Shown: one piece after another, positions 20,806 through 32,158 of the stretch
Layout: each line of letters begins with the position of its first letter
Position numbering within the stretch: position 1 is the stretch's first letter
Assembly: GCA_039090855.1 (NCBI GenBank)
Contig: CM077025.1
Location: 98,994,489 to 99,058,488 of the forward strand
Source of the DNA: Macrothele yani
Lineage: Eukaryota; Arthropoda; Arachnida; Araneae; Macrothelidae
Direction of reading: 5' to 3'
DNA: 64,000 bases
Program-made: the position numbers and the translations under genes
The notes under the pieces: generated by a model
Told to the model about the DNA's origin: nothing
The model's input: the letters and a program-made list of their open reading frames with translations, nothing else
The model's database searches: none

Positions 20806-22386
20806 TTTTTAATCATTACTTTTACCTTGCAGTTTAGGCGTTTATGCTCTTTAGTTGTCTGAATGAGGCAAAATATCGTCCTAATTTCTTATTAAAGTTA
20901 AAATAATTGCGGTATTTCACGCACACACACATGCACAGATTGCTTGAAATATTTTGTTTAATCTGCTTATGGTCTACAAAGTTGTTCACGCTTTTCGTGA
21001 CCCCCCCCTCCCTTCCCCCAAAACAGACACACACGAGAAGAAGCGCAGATTCCGAGTTGCGCAGAAAACGGCTCCCAGGGGGAAGCATGACCAATCGCTT
21101 TGCATTAATACCACTTCGATCACATGTCCATAACTGAACAATCGCTTTGCATCACTGCTGCTTTGATTGCATGTCCATTGCATGGGTACCCTGACCAGAA
21201 GATGAAACAAATTTGTTGAGCTTTTTCCTCTACGGCGCAGATGTTTATTTATCTAGACCTTCGACCTCTCAGGAATTTATTTTTTCTGGACTTTTGACCT
21301 CTCTTAGTAAATTCGGGAAACCTAGTCTGCCATTCGCAAACGTTTTGCTCGAACGATGAGTGAGAATGAAAACATTCATTCACTTAGAATTAAGCCTGGA
21401 GAGACAAACACGTAATTGAAAAATCATTGCTCACGTATCGAAATTGGCCTGGCGGTTTATATAAGAGAGCAAAAGTAACAAAATTTTCCAAACTCCATTT
21501 TCCAGCTATGTTGTCGATCTATACTTACTTATAAAACAACAAACAGTGTCAATTTTAAATTTAAGTTTTATTGGCAAATACAAAATTCAAAATGTCATGT
21601 CACTTAGATATATTATTTCTGAACAGAAAAAGAGAAGAGAAAAATTAAAAAAAAAGGAAGGGAAACATTCAGGTTAGCCCTCATTGGTCGCGTTTCTGCT
21701 GAAATATTTAGGCCTCTTAAAAATTTCATTTTCTCAGCGAAGTAGTGTGCTCAAAATCTTGTAATGCCTCCCAAAACTTTGTCAATATGACCCCAGAGAG
21801 GAATAAATACACTTCACATCTTAAGTCGTAAAATATTTAAGACGATGTAGCATCTGGCCGTTAGGAAACGAAAAATAGTGAATTAATAATGGAATCCAAA
21901 ATTCACTTTTCTCCTAAACTCCCTCCGATACAGATGTATGGCATGTTTCCCCTTATTTTCATTGTTGTTTGCCGTTTATAAATAAAAAGAAAATAGTTCA
22001 GCAAACCGTTTTAGAGACAGCAAACAAAACACATATACATTTCTTCAAAAGATCGCAGAATTCATTCTCATTTGAAACATGGCGAAAAACGTTGCTGTGT
22101 GTTATCAGAAATGACGGCGATTATGTGAAACTGATTCTAGATCAGTAGGTTTCAACCTTTATGACGTCTGGTCCTCTCCTTTTCAGTTCTAGAAGTTTCG
22201 AGAGCTTCAACATATTCATAGTAGAGATCAAACTGTCCAATGCCGTGGTCCCCCTAAAATCAAGCATACTTTCAGATACACCATTATCCCCATCCCAAAG
22301 CGAACTGAATCTTACTATCGACCCTCTGAAACATATACAAATAATAACAGCTAGCCTTAATGAAAACTGCATTTTACACTCCGTGG
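20806..22386. other. Unassigned, mostly AT-rich stretch with a small tandem duplication
   Basis: No recognisable gene. Two copies of an approximately 39-bp segment containing atcgctttgcat and catgtcc lie at about 21092-21130 and 21142-21180. The short ORFs here have no family features. Confidence 0.35.
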
Positions 22387-23310
22387 TGTGCACTACCTGA
22401 TCAAATGTATTGGTACACATGCTCCACAAACTGACTGTAATAGAAAAGGAATTAATATCGAGTTCCTTCACCCTTTCTGCTGTCACAGCCTTCACTTTAC
22501 TTGGTGGGTTTTCCACTAGATTTTGGCACGCTACTAAGGGAATTGTTTTCCATTCTTCCCCAAGAGCATTAGTCAGGTGGGTCATCGATGTCGGGAGGAC
22601 CACACTGCCTTGGAATTTTAATTCCTCTCAAAGGTGTTCCATAGGGTTGAGATCAGCGTTTTGGGCAGTCCAGTCAAATTCTTCCACACCCATTTCATTA
22701 AACCATTCCTGCACGTACCTCACTTTGTGGATGGGGGCATCATGCTTTTGGTAAAGGAAAGGGTTTTCACTGAACTGTTGCCCAGTGAGAGGACACAGAG
22801 TTGTCTAGAATGTGTTTATAGGCCGTTGCTTTATGATTCCCGGCCACTGGAACCAGAACCCATCCCAAACCATGAAAAACAGGCCCAGAGCATGATGCAT
22901 CTACTACCAAACTTTACATTTGGCACAACACAGTAGAGAAGATTGGCATCTCCTCACCCAGACTCGTCCATCGGGCTGCAAGATGGTATAGCGTGATTCA
23001 TCAATAAAGATAACGTGTTTCCGCTGCTCCAGACTCCACTAGCGCCAAGCTTTTCACCACTTCAACTGAAGCTTGGCGTTGATCTTCCTAATGTTAGGCT
23101 TGTGTGCGGCTTCTCGCCCATGGAAACCCATTCACTTCAGCTCTCGACGAACCATTATGGTGCAGGCGTTACTTTCAGAGGCATTTTGGAACTCGGTGGT
23201 GAGTGTTGCAATCGAGGATAAGCGATTTTGTCGCACCAGCGGCTTCAGCATTCAGCGATCCGGCTCTGTCATTTTAAATGGCCTACCTGGTCACGATTGC
23301 GCTGCTGTTG
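22387..23310 (-). pseudogene. Degenerate Tc1-type transposase relic (fifth family)
   Basis: On the minus strand the order is a second HTH-like part (TLTTEFQNASESNACTI), MGFHGREAAHKPNI, then IFIDESRYTILQPDGRVWVR at about 22960-23020. Later come MLWACFSWFGMG and a third block near EFDWTAQNADLNPMEHL (about 22650). The end at 22387-22413 (tgatcaaatgtattggtac) resembles a Tc1 inverted repeat. Many stops and frameshifts are present, so this is an old copy. Confidence 0.7.
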
Positions 23311-23544
23311 CTTGTAGGCGTTTTCAGTTCACAATAACATCTCTCACAATCATAGGCGTCGACTTCGTAGGTTCGAGACACTTTTTGAACCCCCAATGAT
23401 TTTATTGTTGGTTTCTTGAACCCCTCATATTTTTGCGCGTGTTTCATGGGGGAAATACACGTACGCATATCTGCGCAAATTTTGTTTTTCGTTATCGATT
23501 CTTCAAGTTTTTTTATTATTCATTCCCCGTTTACAACCTATGTA

Positions 23545-24938
23545 CACTGCTGGCCACCCAAAATGCAACACCGAGAAGGAAGCATCTGATTGGCCTGAAA
23601 TTCGCAGCATGCGTCGCCAGCGAGAGGACATGCAAACGATTAGCAAATCATGTGCGCCTGGCACGCCACCGAGAAGCACTATAAGAAGGGTGCACAGAAG
23701 GCGGGGTGTAAGTAGTGGAAGTGTGTTGTGCTGCCGGACCTGTGCGTGGTAAGTTTCCTGATGCCTCGTCGCAGAATACGGCAGTCATTCCAGCACGTTT
23801 CGGAGTTCGACAGAGCACGAATAGTGGCTTATCGGGACAGCGGTTTATCGTACCGAGACATCGGCGCCAGTGTGGTGCGACATCCAGCCACAGTGAGGCG
23901 AGTATAGATTCGGTGGGTGCAGGAGGGACGGACGGAACGACGTGAGCGATTGCCGCAGCCACGGCACACCACCGAACGAGAGGACCGGCATGTTGGGCGG
24001 CGGGCATTGACGGCTCGCGCCGCCACATCACGAACGTTAGCGTAGGAATTAGGGTGTGTTGCGCAACAACCTGTGTCAGCACGTACCGTTCGACGTCGTC
24101 TGCAGGAGCGGGGACTTGTCGCACGGTGCCCATTGCTCCGATTACCATTGACGTTACACCACCGGCGAGTGCGGCGGCAGTGGGCCGTTGAACGCCGCAC
24201 CTGGACTACGGAATGGCACGACCTTGTCTTTTCCGACGAATCCCGCTTCGGCCTGTAACACCACGATGGTCGGATCCGCGTGTGGCGGCACCGCGGCGAG
24301 AGACTGTATGACGCCTGCATTATGCATCGCCATACCGGTCCGTCGCCTGACGTTATGGTTTGGGGCGCAATTGGATATGACACGCCGCCCCCTCTGGTAC
24401 GCTTCGTCGGTACACTCAACAGCCACCGTTACGTCTCCGACGTTTTGGAGCCTGTAGTCCTCCCTTACCTGCAGGATCCTACCAGCGGCCGTGTTTCAAC
24501 AGGACAATGCGCGCCCGCACGTGGCACGCATCGTGCAACAATTCTTCACGGCCCACGAGGTGTCACTGCTGCCGTGGCCCGCCTGTTCTCCCGATGTGTC
24601 GCCCATCGAACACGTCTGGTCGCTGATCGGCAACCGAGTGGCCCGGCAAGCACCACCCGCGGCTACGCCTCATGAGCTGTGGCAACGTGTGGAAGCAGCC
24701 TGAACCGACATACCCCAAGCCCACATCCAAAGCCTCTTTCGTTCGATGCCGCGGCGTGTAGCGACCGTCATTTCCATCCATGGGGGCCACACCAACTATT
24801 GATATCTGCGTGTTCCGCAAGTCGCACGGGCCTGTAAGCTCAATCGTTTCATCTTTGTATCTGTTATTATGTGTCCACTAAATCTGGCTTTGCTATCTCG
24901 TGTCCTTCTTGGTGTTGCATTTTGGGTGGCCAGCAGTG
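23545..24938 (+). mobile_element. Tc1-like transposon copy 6 (fourth family), both ends present
   Basis: This 1394-bp element has matching inverted repeats (cactgctggccacccaaaa and its complement; about 40 bp with few mismatches) and TA on each side (23543-23544, 24939-24940). It is the sister of 17383-18738. Confidence 0.95.
23761..24801 (+). pseudogene. Tc1-like transposase, multiply broken (copy 6)
   Basis: The ATG at 23761 gives MPRRRIRQSFQHVSEFDRAR. Helix-turn-helix text continues to ATVRRV, then a stop (near 23907). FSDESRFGL is followed by a stop at about 24257, then RIRVWRHRGERLYDAC and VMVWGAIGY in the 24280 frame. FQQDNARPHVARI and VSPIEHVWSLIG are in the 24491 frame, 34 residues apart. 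A stop at about 24702 ends the last frame. Some stops differ from copy 5, so the two decayed at least partly independently. Confidence 0.87.
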
Positions 24939-25197
24939 TATGTATATAGAGTGTGTGTATAGAAATTTACCCCTCAGACTGTTTATTGTGGTTCAAAAAA
25001 GAATTAGTGTTTGTTTGCACTCGTCAAATTTGACGCGGCAGACAATACCTCAAGTACCGTTGTTTAAGAGCATTTAAAACTTCCTTATTTATAAAAGAAA
25101 ATTCTTCGGTTTGTGTGGGTTCCCACAAAATACAAAAGTCTAGCTCTGCATACGGGCACGAGAACTTATTCGAGGTGATAGTGATAAAGGTGGATAT

Positions 25198-25500
25198 ATG
25201 TTGTACAGTCAGCTGACCCACCCTATCTTCGGACAGTCGGAGACCAAAGAGGTTAGAAGAGAGGGGAAATGGCATCAGCTGCCGATGGTGAAGCCAAATA
25301 TGATCATCTGGTTTCTTGCGCCTTCCGGGTGGGGAGAATTCAGGGACGTGACGTCAGTTCCTGATGTGCTGGAGCACAGGTTGAGAGCGGCCGTCTCTTA
25401 CACTCTGCAGCAGTCCCTGAAGGTCAACGAGGCTCCCACAGCTTTAGCAAGGCTGTGGTTGGCTGATGCGCAATATGCACTTCTGCTCTACAAAGCATAA
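25198..25500 (+). other. Unrecognised 100-aa ORF
   Basis: The ORF opens MLYSQLTHPIFG and includes NMIIWFLAPSGWGEF and ARLWLADAQYALLLYKA. It has more coding-like composition than its AT-rich flanks, but I do not recognise a family. It could be a host exon relic or part of an unlisted transposon. Poly-T runs follow at 25515-25575. Confidence 0.25.
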
Positions 25501-26105
25501 TTTTGTTTGATTCTTTTTTTTTTTAGAAAATACTAAAGAGTATTTCTGTATTATTTTTTTTTTTTTTTTTTTTTTGCAAATTTTTAGTTATGTGCATGTA
25601 TATTTCAGTCTCATTTTTTCCTGACTGTATATGCTGCACAAGTACCTCTAAAACCTTTTCAAAGTCGACGATTTCCCTATAGAGAAGTACAAAAGCAGCC
25701 CAAGTTGGGCATACTGGGAATACACAGCTGATACGAAGTGGAGACGACGGGAAACACAGGGCGTGAGGCTGATGCCATGTCCTCTCCCTTCTAACCTCCT
25801 ATGATTTCTGAATTAACTCAGAAATCATTTGAAGAAAAAAATTGTTGCCATTTTTAAAATTGGTAAAAACACCTAAAAATAAATTTTACATGTTTTTGTT
25901 ACTTTTATAAAGACAACTGAGTTGGAAATTCACACAGTATCTGTTTATTGCATATAATAATGTCGCACCCGCAAAAGAAAAATAAATGAAATAAATAATT
26001 ATCCAGAAAAAATGTTTCTGTAATTAACCATAATTTGCTTCATTTTAGCATTTCAGGCGTCATATTGTGCCAGATAATCTGACTGAATAAAATTTAAATT
26101 AGACT
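25501..26105. other. AT-rich stretch with long poly-T
   Basis: It holds homopolymer T runs at about 25517-25526 and 25552-25575 and no ORF or repeat I can name. Confidence 0.4.
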
Positions 26106-26306
26106 TCAATCCTTTGAAAAATGCATGGATAATTCGATTAAAATTTCTGGAACACCCAATAAGTCGGCGCTTATGCTCACACTGGATCGGGGCAGAAGCT
26201 GCAGGACAGGAATTTTCCGGACTGACTTATTGCTAGTATGACATCCTATAACCGTGCCACGTTGAAATTTGCTGAGCTCTGCCGTACGGCCCACTGTACT
26301 GTTCAT
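26106..26306 (-). pseudogene. Possible Tc1 transposase N-terminal scrap
   Basis: The minus-strand frame reads MNSTVGRTAELSKFQRGTVI then GCHTSNKSVRKI. This has the ELSKFQRG...G pattern of a Tc1 helix-turn-helix. It loses similarity after about 35 residues. No inverted repeat was found. Confidence 0.45.
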
Positions 26307-26454
26307 GCTTGTCTATGATGTTTGCCAGGCCGCATGCATCTCTTTATACCAGTTTGAGCTATTGCTGTGGCGTATATGGACAAATCCACTATTACTCAAA
26401 TGTCCAGATGCTTTAGATCATATAATGTATATCTCTAATTTAAGTTTACTTTTG

Positions 26455-26657
26455 AGTCCTTGGTGCGAAGTGTTGGCTTCCAATCCCGAGATAAATTCGA
26501 TTCAAACCCTGTGTGAGGTATGGATGCGATTGTCTTACAGCACTGGTTCCTGCCCCCCCTCTTTCCAGGAACCAATGGCCCCCAAATTAGGGACGGGTGA
26601 CTGCTTACAGACCATTGAGTTGCTCACAGTGGTTGTTAAAACCCCAAACAAAAAATA
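26455..26657 (+). mobile_element. SINE1 copy d, degenerate
   Basis: The body and tail match SINE1 (ggtatggatgcgattgtc onward, ending aaccccaaacaaaaaa). The tRNA-like head is strongly diverged, so this is an older copy. Confidence 0.8.
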
Positions 26658-26710
26658 ACTGTCATTTTGAGTTTCTATTTCTGCTGTAAATTCTGTGTTA
26701 GATTTTCTGT

Positions 26711-27142
26711 CGCCAACCCGATGGCGCAGTGGTTCGTCCGAGTTGGGTACGGGCTCGAATCCCGTTGAGGCATGGATGTTGTGTTTGTCTTACAGCACTG
26801 GCTCTCTCCTCCCTTCCTTGGAGCCAGTGGCCCTAAATTAAGGAAGGGCGACTGCTTATAGGCCATTGGGTTTTGTTTTTTTAATTGGAGGTTTAACGAC
26901 CACCGTGAACAACTCAATGGGCTATATATAACCAGTCTCGCGTCCCTAATTTAGGGCCACTGGTCCCAGGGAAGGAAGAGAGCCAGTGCCGTAAGAAAAA
27001 CACAACATCCACGTCTCACCGGGGTCCGAGCCCGGACCCCTTTCGTACGAATGATCAGAAGCCATCGCTTAGACCACTGCGCCACCGGGGCGCGGCACCC
27101 ATTGGGTTGCTCACGGTGGTTGTTGAACCCCCAACCAAAAAG
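26711..27142 (+). mobile_element. SINE1 copy e, interrupted by another SINE1
   Basis: Forward SINE1 parts lie at 26711-26872 and 27099-27142. They join perfectly when the reverse copy between them and one 10-bp duplication (ccattgggtt) are removed. The head has an internal deletion. Confidence 0.9.
26873..27098 (-). mobile_element. SINE1 copy f inserted in copy e
   Basis: A full-length reverse SINE1 flanked by ccattgggtt at 26863-26872 and 27099-27108. Confidence 0.92.
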
Positions 27143-27395
27143 AAAAGCATTTTCTATTCTGCATTGCTTTTCCAAATTTCCTTGTACATATGGCAACGCC
27201 TAGAGAGTGTTAAATTAAAGCCTGCGTCGCAAGTAAACATTATGTTGCTCATGATGGTTCTTAACACACACCCCCGCCCCCCAAATAATTCTATCCTGAA
27301 CGCACATTACTTCTCCGAATTTCCTTGTACATACGGCAACGCTTACAGTGTTAAATAAAAGCCTGCGTCGAAAGTAAACTTTGGGCTGTTCACGA
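27143..27395 (+). repeat. Two copies of a tttccttgtacat-containing repeat
   Basis: A block of about 95 bp (ctg(a/c)a..., aatttccttgtacata, ggcaacgc, gttaaat, aagcctgcgtcg, aagtaaac) occurs at about 27150-27240 and 27292-27382. A third related block is at 29745-29830. Confidence 0.75.
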
Positions 27396-27608
27396 TTGTT
27401 GTTAAACCCCTGTGACGTATATTCTAATTTAACTTTAATTTTTAGTTCCTTTTCCTGTGTAAATTTAAGTTTGTTCTCTTTTGCACTTTCCAACTGAACG
27501 TGATATCTTCTCTCTCACATGAATGAACTGTGGCAACACAAACACCCTTGAGGTCAGTACGTAAGTGACGCATGTATGTTGATAAAAACGAGAAAGAATA
27601 TACATATA

Positions 27609-28833
27609 CACTATATTGACAAAAGTCACCGGACATCCCTTTCCGCTTCGTCAAGATGCGCGGTACAGCTGCAAACAGTATAAAAATAAGCCTGCAGCTG
27701 ATGACAGCAATCATATCGCACTGTGAGGTTCAGCGAAAATGTCGCGGCGGTAGATAACTGACTTTGAGAAAGGAAAGATTGTTGGGTGTTATATTAGTGG
27801 TTTGTCCATAAGAGACCCCGAAAGGCGTTTAAATATAGCCTAGTCAACTGTGTTGGATTTACTGAATAAGTAGAAGACACATGGCGTGCCTGAAGCAGCA
27901 AAACGTACCGGCAGACCAAAGAAAATCAGCGATAGAGCACGTCGAAGCCTCAGGAGAGTCGTTACAGCTAATCGACGGAGTGCTGCACAAGACCTCAGTG
28001 TACAGGTGAGTAATAATGCTGGAACCTCGGTATGTACATGTACCATTCACAGAGAACTTCATTCCATGGGTTACCGTGGTCGTGCGGCTGCTCATAAGCC
28101 TTTCATCTCCACTCGGAATGCTACTCGTCATTTAGCATGGTGTAAAGACCATTTATCGTGGACCGTAGATCAATGAAAACGGGTCCTATGGACTGAAGAA
28201 TCCAGATACACAATCCATCTGTCTGATGGCCGTGTGTGGGTATGGTGGCAGCCGGGGGAACGCTATTTACCACAGTGTACTGTTCCTACGGTCAAGTTTG
28301 GAGCTGGCTGTGTACTCGTGTGAAGGGGTTTTTAGTGGTATGGTCCCGGCCCGTTGGTTATCGTGGGAAAGCATTTTAACCAGCACGTCTACCTCGATAT
28401 TCTGGACAATTATGCCCTACCAACTCTGTGGCAATACTATGGAACCGAGCCTTGTTGGTACCAGCAGGATAATGCACCGAGCCATAAAGCAATGACTGTT
28501 ACGGCGGGGTTTGACGACAATTACGTATCGCGTGTGGACTGGCCAGCACAGAACCCTGATCCTGATGCCTTAGAGCACCTATGGGATGAATTAGAGCGCC
28601 GCATAAGAAGTTTGGAACCAAGGCCTACTACCAAGCAACAGTTAGCGGCAGCATTATGTACTGAATGAAAACGCATACCTAACGCTGTGTTCCAAAACCT
28701 CGTCGAAATCATGTCTCGAAGGGTCAGTGCATGCATTAAGGCCAAAGGTGGTCCGACACCGTACTAATATATGTCAATAAATGCTATGTTGTGTTTCTCT
28801 TCCAGGTGTCCTGTGACTTTTGTCAATATAGTG
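27609..28833 (+). mobile_element. Tc1-like transposon copy 7 (sixth family)
   Basis: This 1225-bp element has inverted repeats beginning cactatattgacaaaagtca at both ends and TA flanks (27607-27608, 28834-28835). Confidence 0.95.
27739..28767 (+). pseudogene. Tc1-like transposase with stops; first catalytic Asp lost
   Basis: The start MSRR is followed by a stop, then ITDFEKGKIVGCYISGLSIR. The 27886-28176 frame holds GRPKKISDRARRSLRRVV. The first catalytic block reads LWTEESRYTIH where SDESRF is expected, so Asp is replaced by Glu. The second is WYQQDNAPSHK and the Glu is in PDALEHLWDELER, 34 residues on. It ends KAKGGPTPY. Stops at 28174, about 28321 and 28666 confirm that it is dead. Confidence 0.88.
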
Positions 28834-28835
28834 TA

Positions 28836-28955
28836 TATATTGCGACGTAGTTGTTTGTGGTGGAGATGTTAGATCTTTGCTTATTGATTGTACGAGAGCT
28901 AATAACGTAAGTGAAGCTATATTTTTATTACCGTCTGCATAACTACGTTGTGAAG

Positions 28956-28987
<32 letters not shown>

Positions 28988-29286
28988 AACTCGCCGTGAT
29001 ATGTTTGTGATCTCGTAAATAGACAACGTTATGTGGTTTCATCTAAATTTGCCTGAAGCCAGACCAATAAGAGAAAGCTTACGTATGTGATTTGGCTTTC
29101 TGTATATGTTTCGTCTCTCCCTAAAAGCCTTAATTTAGAGTGAGCTATCCGGTGCAACTCGTGCATCATATTTACATTTAATTCAACACTTCCTCAGCCG
29201 GACATTTGGAACTTAGCATAACAACAAATCTCGCATAATGTAAAGGTATTACGTTATACCCCCAACAACAACAACAACAACAAAAA
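28836..29286. other. Intergenic stretch with (TG)n and (CAA)n microsatellites
   Basis: (TG)n at about 28959-28986 and (CAA)n at about 29262-29286. The rest has no gene. Confidence 0.7.
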
Positions 29287-29738
29287 CAGGTTAGTAAAAT
29301 CATGCAATGCATTGATTGTGATGCGCTTTCCAACATACCCAAAATTATTACTAAAGTTATTACTCAAGTTATGAGGATAATGGCTGTAGAATAAATCTCG
29401 CTCCTACGTCCTCACCTTTGACCCATTTTGCCCATTTTCAATAGGGTTCGTCCCCAGGTGGTCCCCTACCACATACTAAAATTTCATCGAAATCAAAACA
29501 TTTTTACGCAAGTTATCACACATGAAGGCAATGGAATGGATTCCGCTCCTATATCCTGACCTTTGACCTCATTTCGTCCATTTTCAATAGGGTTCATCCC
29601 CAGTGGTCTCCTACCACATACTAAAATTTCATCGAAATCGAACCATTTTTACGCGAGTTATCGTGTGGACAGACGGACATACAGACGGACAAAGCTGGAG
29701 CATATACGCTTCTTCAACCTACGGTTGGAAACCGTAAA
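29287..29738 (+). mobile_element. Tandem-repeat element (HINE-like) copy 1, short form
   Basis: It starts caggttagtaaaatcatgca and ends with the hairpin caacc tac ggttg inside a larger stem (29707-29738). It contains about two units of the 148-bp repeat (tgacctttgacc ... ttcatcgaaatcgaacc). A subterminal gcgctttccaac near the start is the inverse of the end sequence. It has no coding capacity. Confidence 0.75.
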
Positions 29739-30287
29739 AAAAGAATTCTATTCTGAACGCATATCACTTCGCCGAGTTTCCTTGAACATATGGCAACACC
29801 CACACAATGTTAAATAAAAGCCATTGCTGCGCATTGTTTAGAGAAGAAAATCAGGATAAGCGCCACATTGGCGTAACAGCCGCAGTGCGGGCAAACCGCA
29901 ACTTTTTTGTCATAAGGCCCGCGGCTCTTTACTCAGAAATTACAGTTGTTTCATTTGACGACATCCCGGTAAAAAAAAAAAAACAGAGGGAGAAGGAAAA
30001 ATGAAAAGACGTATTTCAACTGCTCATGTTTTTACTGATTTCATTTATTATTAAAAGTTAATTCAAATAAAAATTGGATTATGATAAAAATCAACGTATA
30101 CTTAAAATCCGTGGTCTCTGTACAAATGACGGCCGTAGGCAGCAGGGACGTTGCTAAACTTCGAAATCAGAGTAGGCCATAGGTGGGGAGGTACTATTTT
30201 TGCTAGGGCAAGTTTAATAGGAACTTCATTTACGAAACACCGAAAGAATTTTATATGCTTTTTACTACAGCCTTCAAACAAATTCGT
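29739..30287. other. Unassigned; third copy of the 27-kb repeat at its start
   Basis: 29745-29830 resembles the blocks at 27150 and 27292. The remainder shows no ORF with recognisable features; an A run lies at 29971-29982. Confidence 0.5.
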
Positions 30288-30501
30288 TGCCGCCCAAATG
30301 GCGCAGTGGTCTAAGCGATGGCCTCTGATCATTCGTCCGTGATGGGCCCGGGTTCGATTCCCATGAGATGCTCTGTTTGTCTTACGGTGCTGGCTCTCTC
30401 CTTTTATTGGGGTCAGTCGCCCCAAATTAGGGACGGGCGACTGCTGATAACCCATTGAGTTATTCACGGTGGTCGTTACAACCACAATCAGAAAAAAAAT
30501 T
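30288..30501 (+). mobile_element. SINE1 copy g
   Basis: Forward copy with A box (tggcgcagtggtc), B box (gggttcgattc) and a short poly-A. Flanked by aattcgt at 30281-30287 and 30502-30508. Confidence 0.9.
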
Positions 30502-30626
30502 AATTCGTGCACCTCCCCCCTTCCCACGATAAGTACTTTCTAAAGTTACAGATCGTTTTTTGTTATTGTTCCTTCCATTAATTTTTAACAAAATTAGTAA
30601 AACCTGAAGAGTTAGCTGCCCGTATT

Positions 30627-31590
30627 ATCTATGAAAATGCAAGTGCAAAGATTCGGCTGTTTGAAAATACAACACACATAAAAATTGGAAAGGGAGTGAG
30701 ACAAGGTGACACCATATCTCCCAAGCTCTTTAATGCCACATTGGAAAATGTCTTTCAATCACTGAACTGGGAAAACAAAGGGATAAAGATTAATGGAGAT
30801 TATCTAACCCACCTTCGTTTTGCTGATGGCGTAGTCATTTTTGCAACTACCCCATCAGAGCTGCAGAGTATGATCCAGGAACTTGCTGACAAGAGTAAAG
30901 AAGTGGGATTAAAAATGAACTCTCGGAAGACAAAACTGATGTTCAATGCTTTTACAAGAAATGAAGATTTATCGATTGATGGAGAAAAGCTGGAGATAAC
31001 AGACACGTACGTTTATCTTGGACAGCAGATATCAAGTGAGGGTCACATTGATGAAGAAATTAATCGGCGTACAAAACTTGCCTGGAGAGCTTTTGGAAGA
31101 AACAGCATAATTTTCAAGATCAATATGCCATTATGTCTTAAAAGAAAAGTGTTTGATCAATGCATCCTTCCAGTGCTTACATATGGTGCAGAGACGTGGA
31201 CCTTAACTAAAAGAGACATACAAAGACTGCAGACAACTCAAAGCAGCATGGAGAGGTGCATGCTTGGTGTAACCAGAAGAGATAAGAAGAGGAACTCGTG
31301 GATCCAAAAAATGGCAAGAGTGGAAGACATCATGATCAGAGTTAAATCCTTGAAATGGCAATGGGCTGGGCATACTGCCAGAAGGACAGACCATCGATGG
31401 ACAGCCGAAATTTTAGATTGGATTCCAAGGGACAGGAAAAGACCCAGAAGAAGACCACATGGGAGATGGGTGGATGAAATTCGAAAGTATGCGGGAGTGA
31501 CATGGAGGAGACTGGCACAAAACAGACTGTTGTGGAGGAAACTTGGGGAGACCTTCGTCCAGCAGTGGATTGATAATGGTTGACAATGTC
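30627..31590 (+). pseudogene. RTE-like LINE 3' copy 2: open RT C-terminal half, catalytic Asp lost
   Basis: This is a 5'-truncated copy of the LINE at 13034-16130. The frame is open for 295 codons from 30696 to 31583 and covers MRQGDTISPKLF, the catalytic loop and the whole C-terminal region (LTYGAETWTLT ... RWVDEIRKYAG ... WIDNG). The key motif reads RFADG at 30816-30830 instead of FADD, so one metal-binding Asp is gone. It cannot act as an RT even though it is uninterrupted. Confidence 0.9.
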
Positions 31591-31819
31591 AGCAAATAAG
31601 AGACCCTGCCAGGAGCACTCACTGACTTCAAGAGATGTTTATCTTCTTTTCGGGTGAGGGCCTCTAATGACCACTGTGAGCAACTTCATGGGCTATAAGC
31701 AGTCTCCCTTCCCTAATTCAGGGCGCTGTCTCCAGGGGAGGGAGAAAGCCAGTGCTGTAACACAAACACAAAATTCAGACCTCGCGAGATTCGAATCCAG
31801 ACCCATTTCGGACGAATTA

Positions 31820-32021
31820 TAAATTCAAACATTCGACGTGGATCAGGAACACCAAACAGAAATCGTCGCTCTTTCCACGTTAATAAGTGAGTCTCGGAAA
31901 AATTCTCATCGGCCGCCACCGGGAATCGAACCCAGGCTATTCCAGTTACGCGCCGCACATGCCACCACTGCCTCGAATTATTTCTGTTTGGTGTTCCTGA
32001 TCCACGTCGAGTGTTTGAATT
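31820..32021. repeat. Inverted repeat around a tRNA-like SINE head
   Basis: 31820-31862 and 31979-32021 are inverted copies (about 43 bp; core gacgtggatcaggaacacc). Between them on the minus strand is a SINE2 head (gttcgattcccggtggcgg). Confidence 0.85.
31843..31976 (-). mobile_element. SINE2 copy A (Thr-tRNA-like head)
   Basis: The head is on the right and the tail (gagactca... ggaaagag, tttctgtttggtgttc) on the left. It has the same anticodon-arm sequence as copy B. It is shorter at the 5' end of the head. Confidence 0.75.
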
Positions 32022-32158
32022 AATTATCCATTCGCCTCCTAGTTATTTGTTCAGTTGCTGCTTTCCATCTTTGGTGAATCCGCAGCATTGTGCGGGACTC
32101 CAAAGAGCAACCTGCCATGTGGTTTGGCAGTTAATCACATGTGAGTCTGGAGAATTCG

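Noticed and set aside
24563..24820. Antisense ORFs overlapping the GC-rich Tc1 copies
   Set aside because: They are shadows of transposase coding sequence on the opposite strand.
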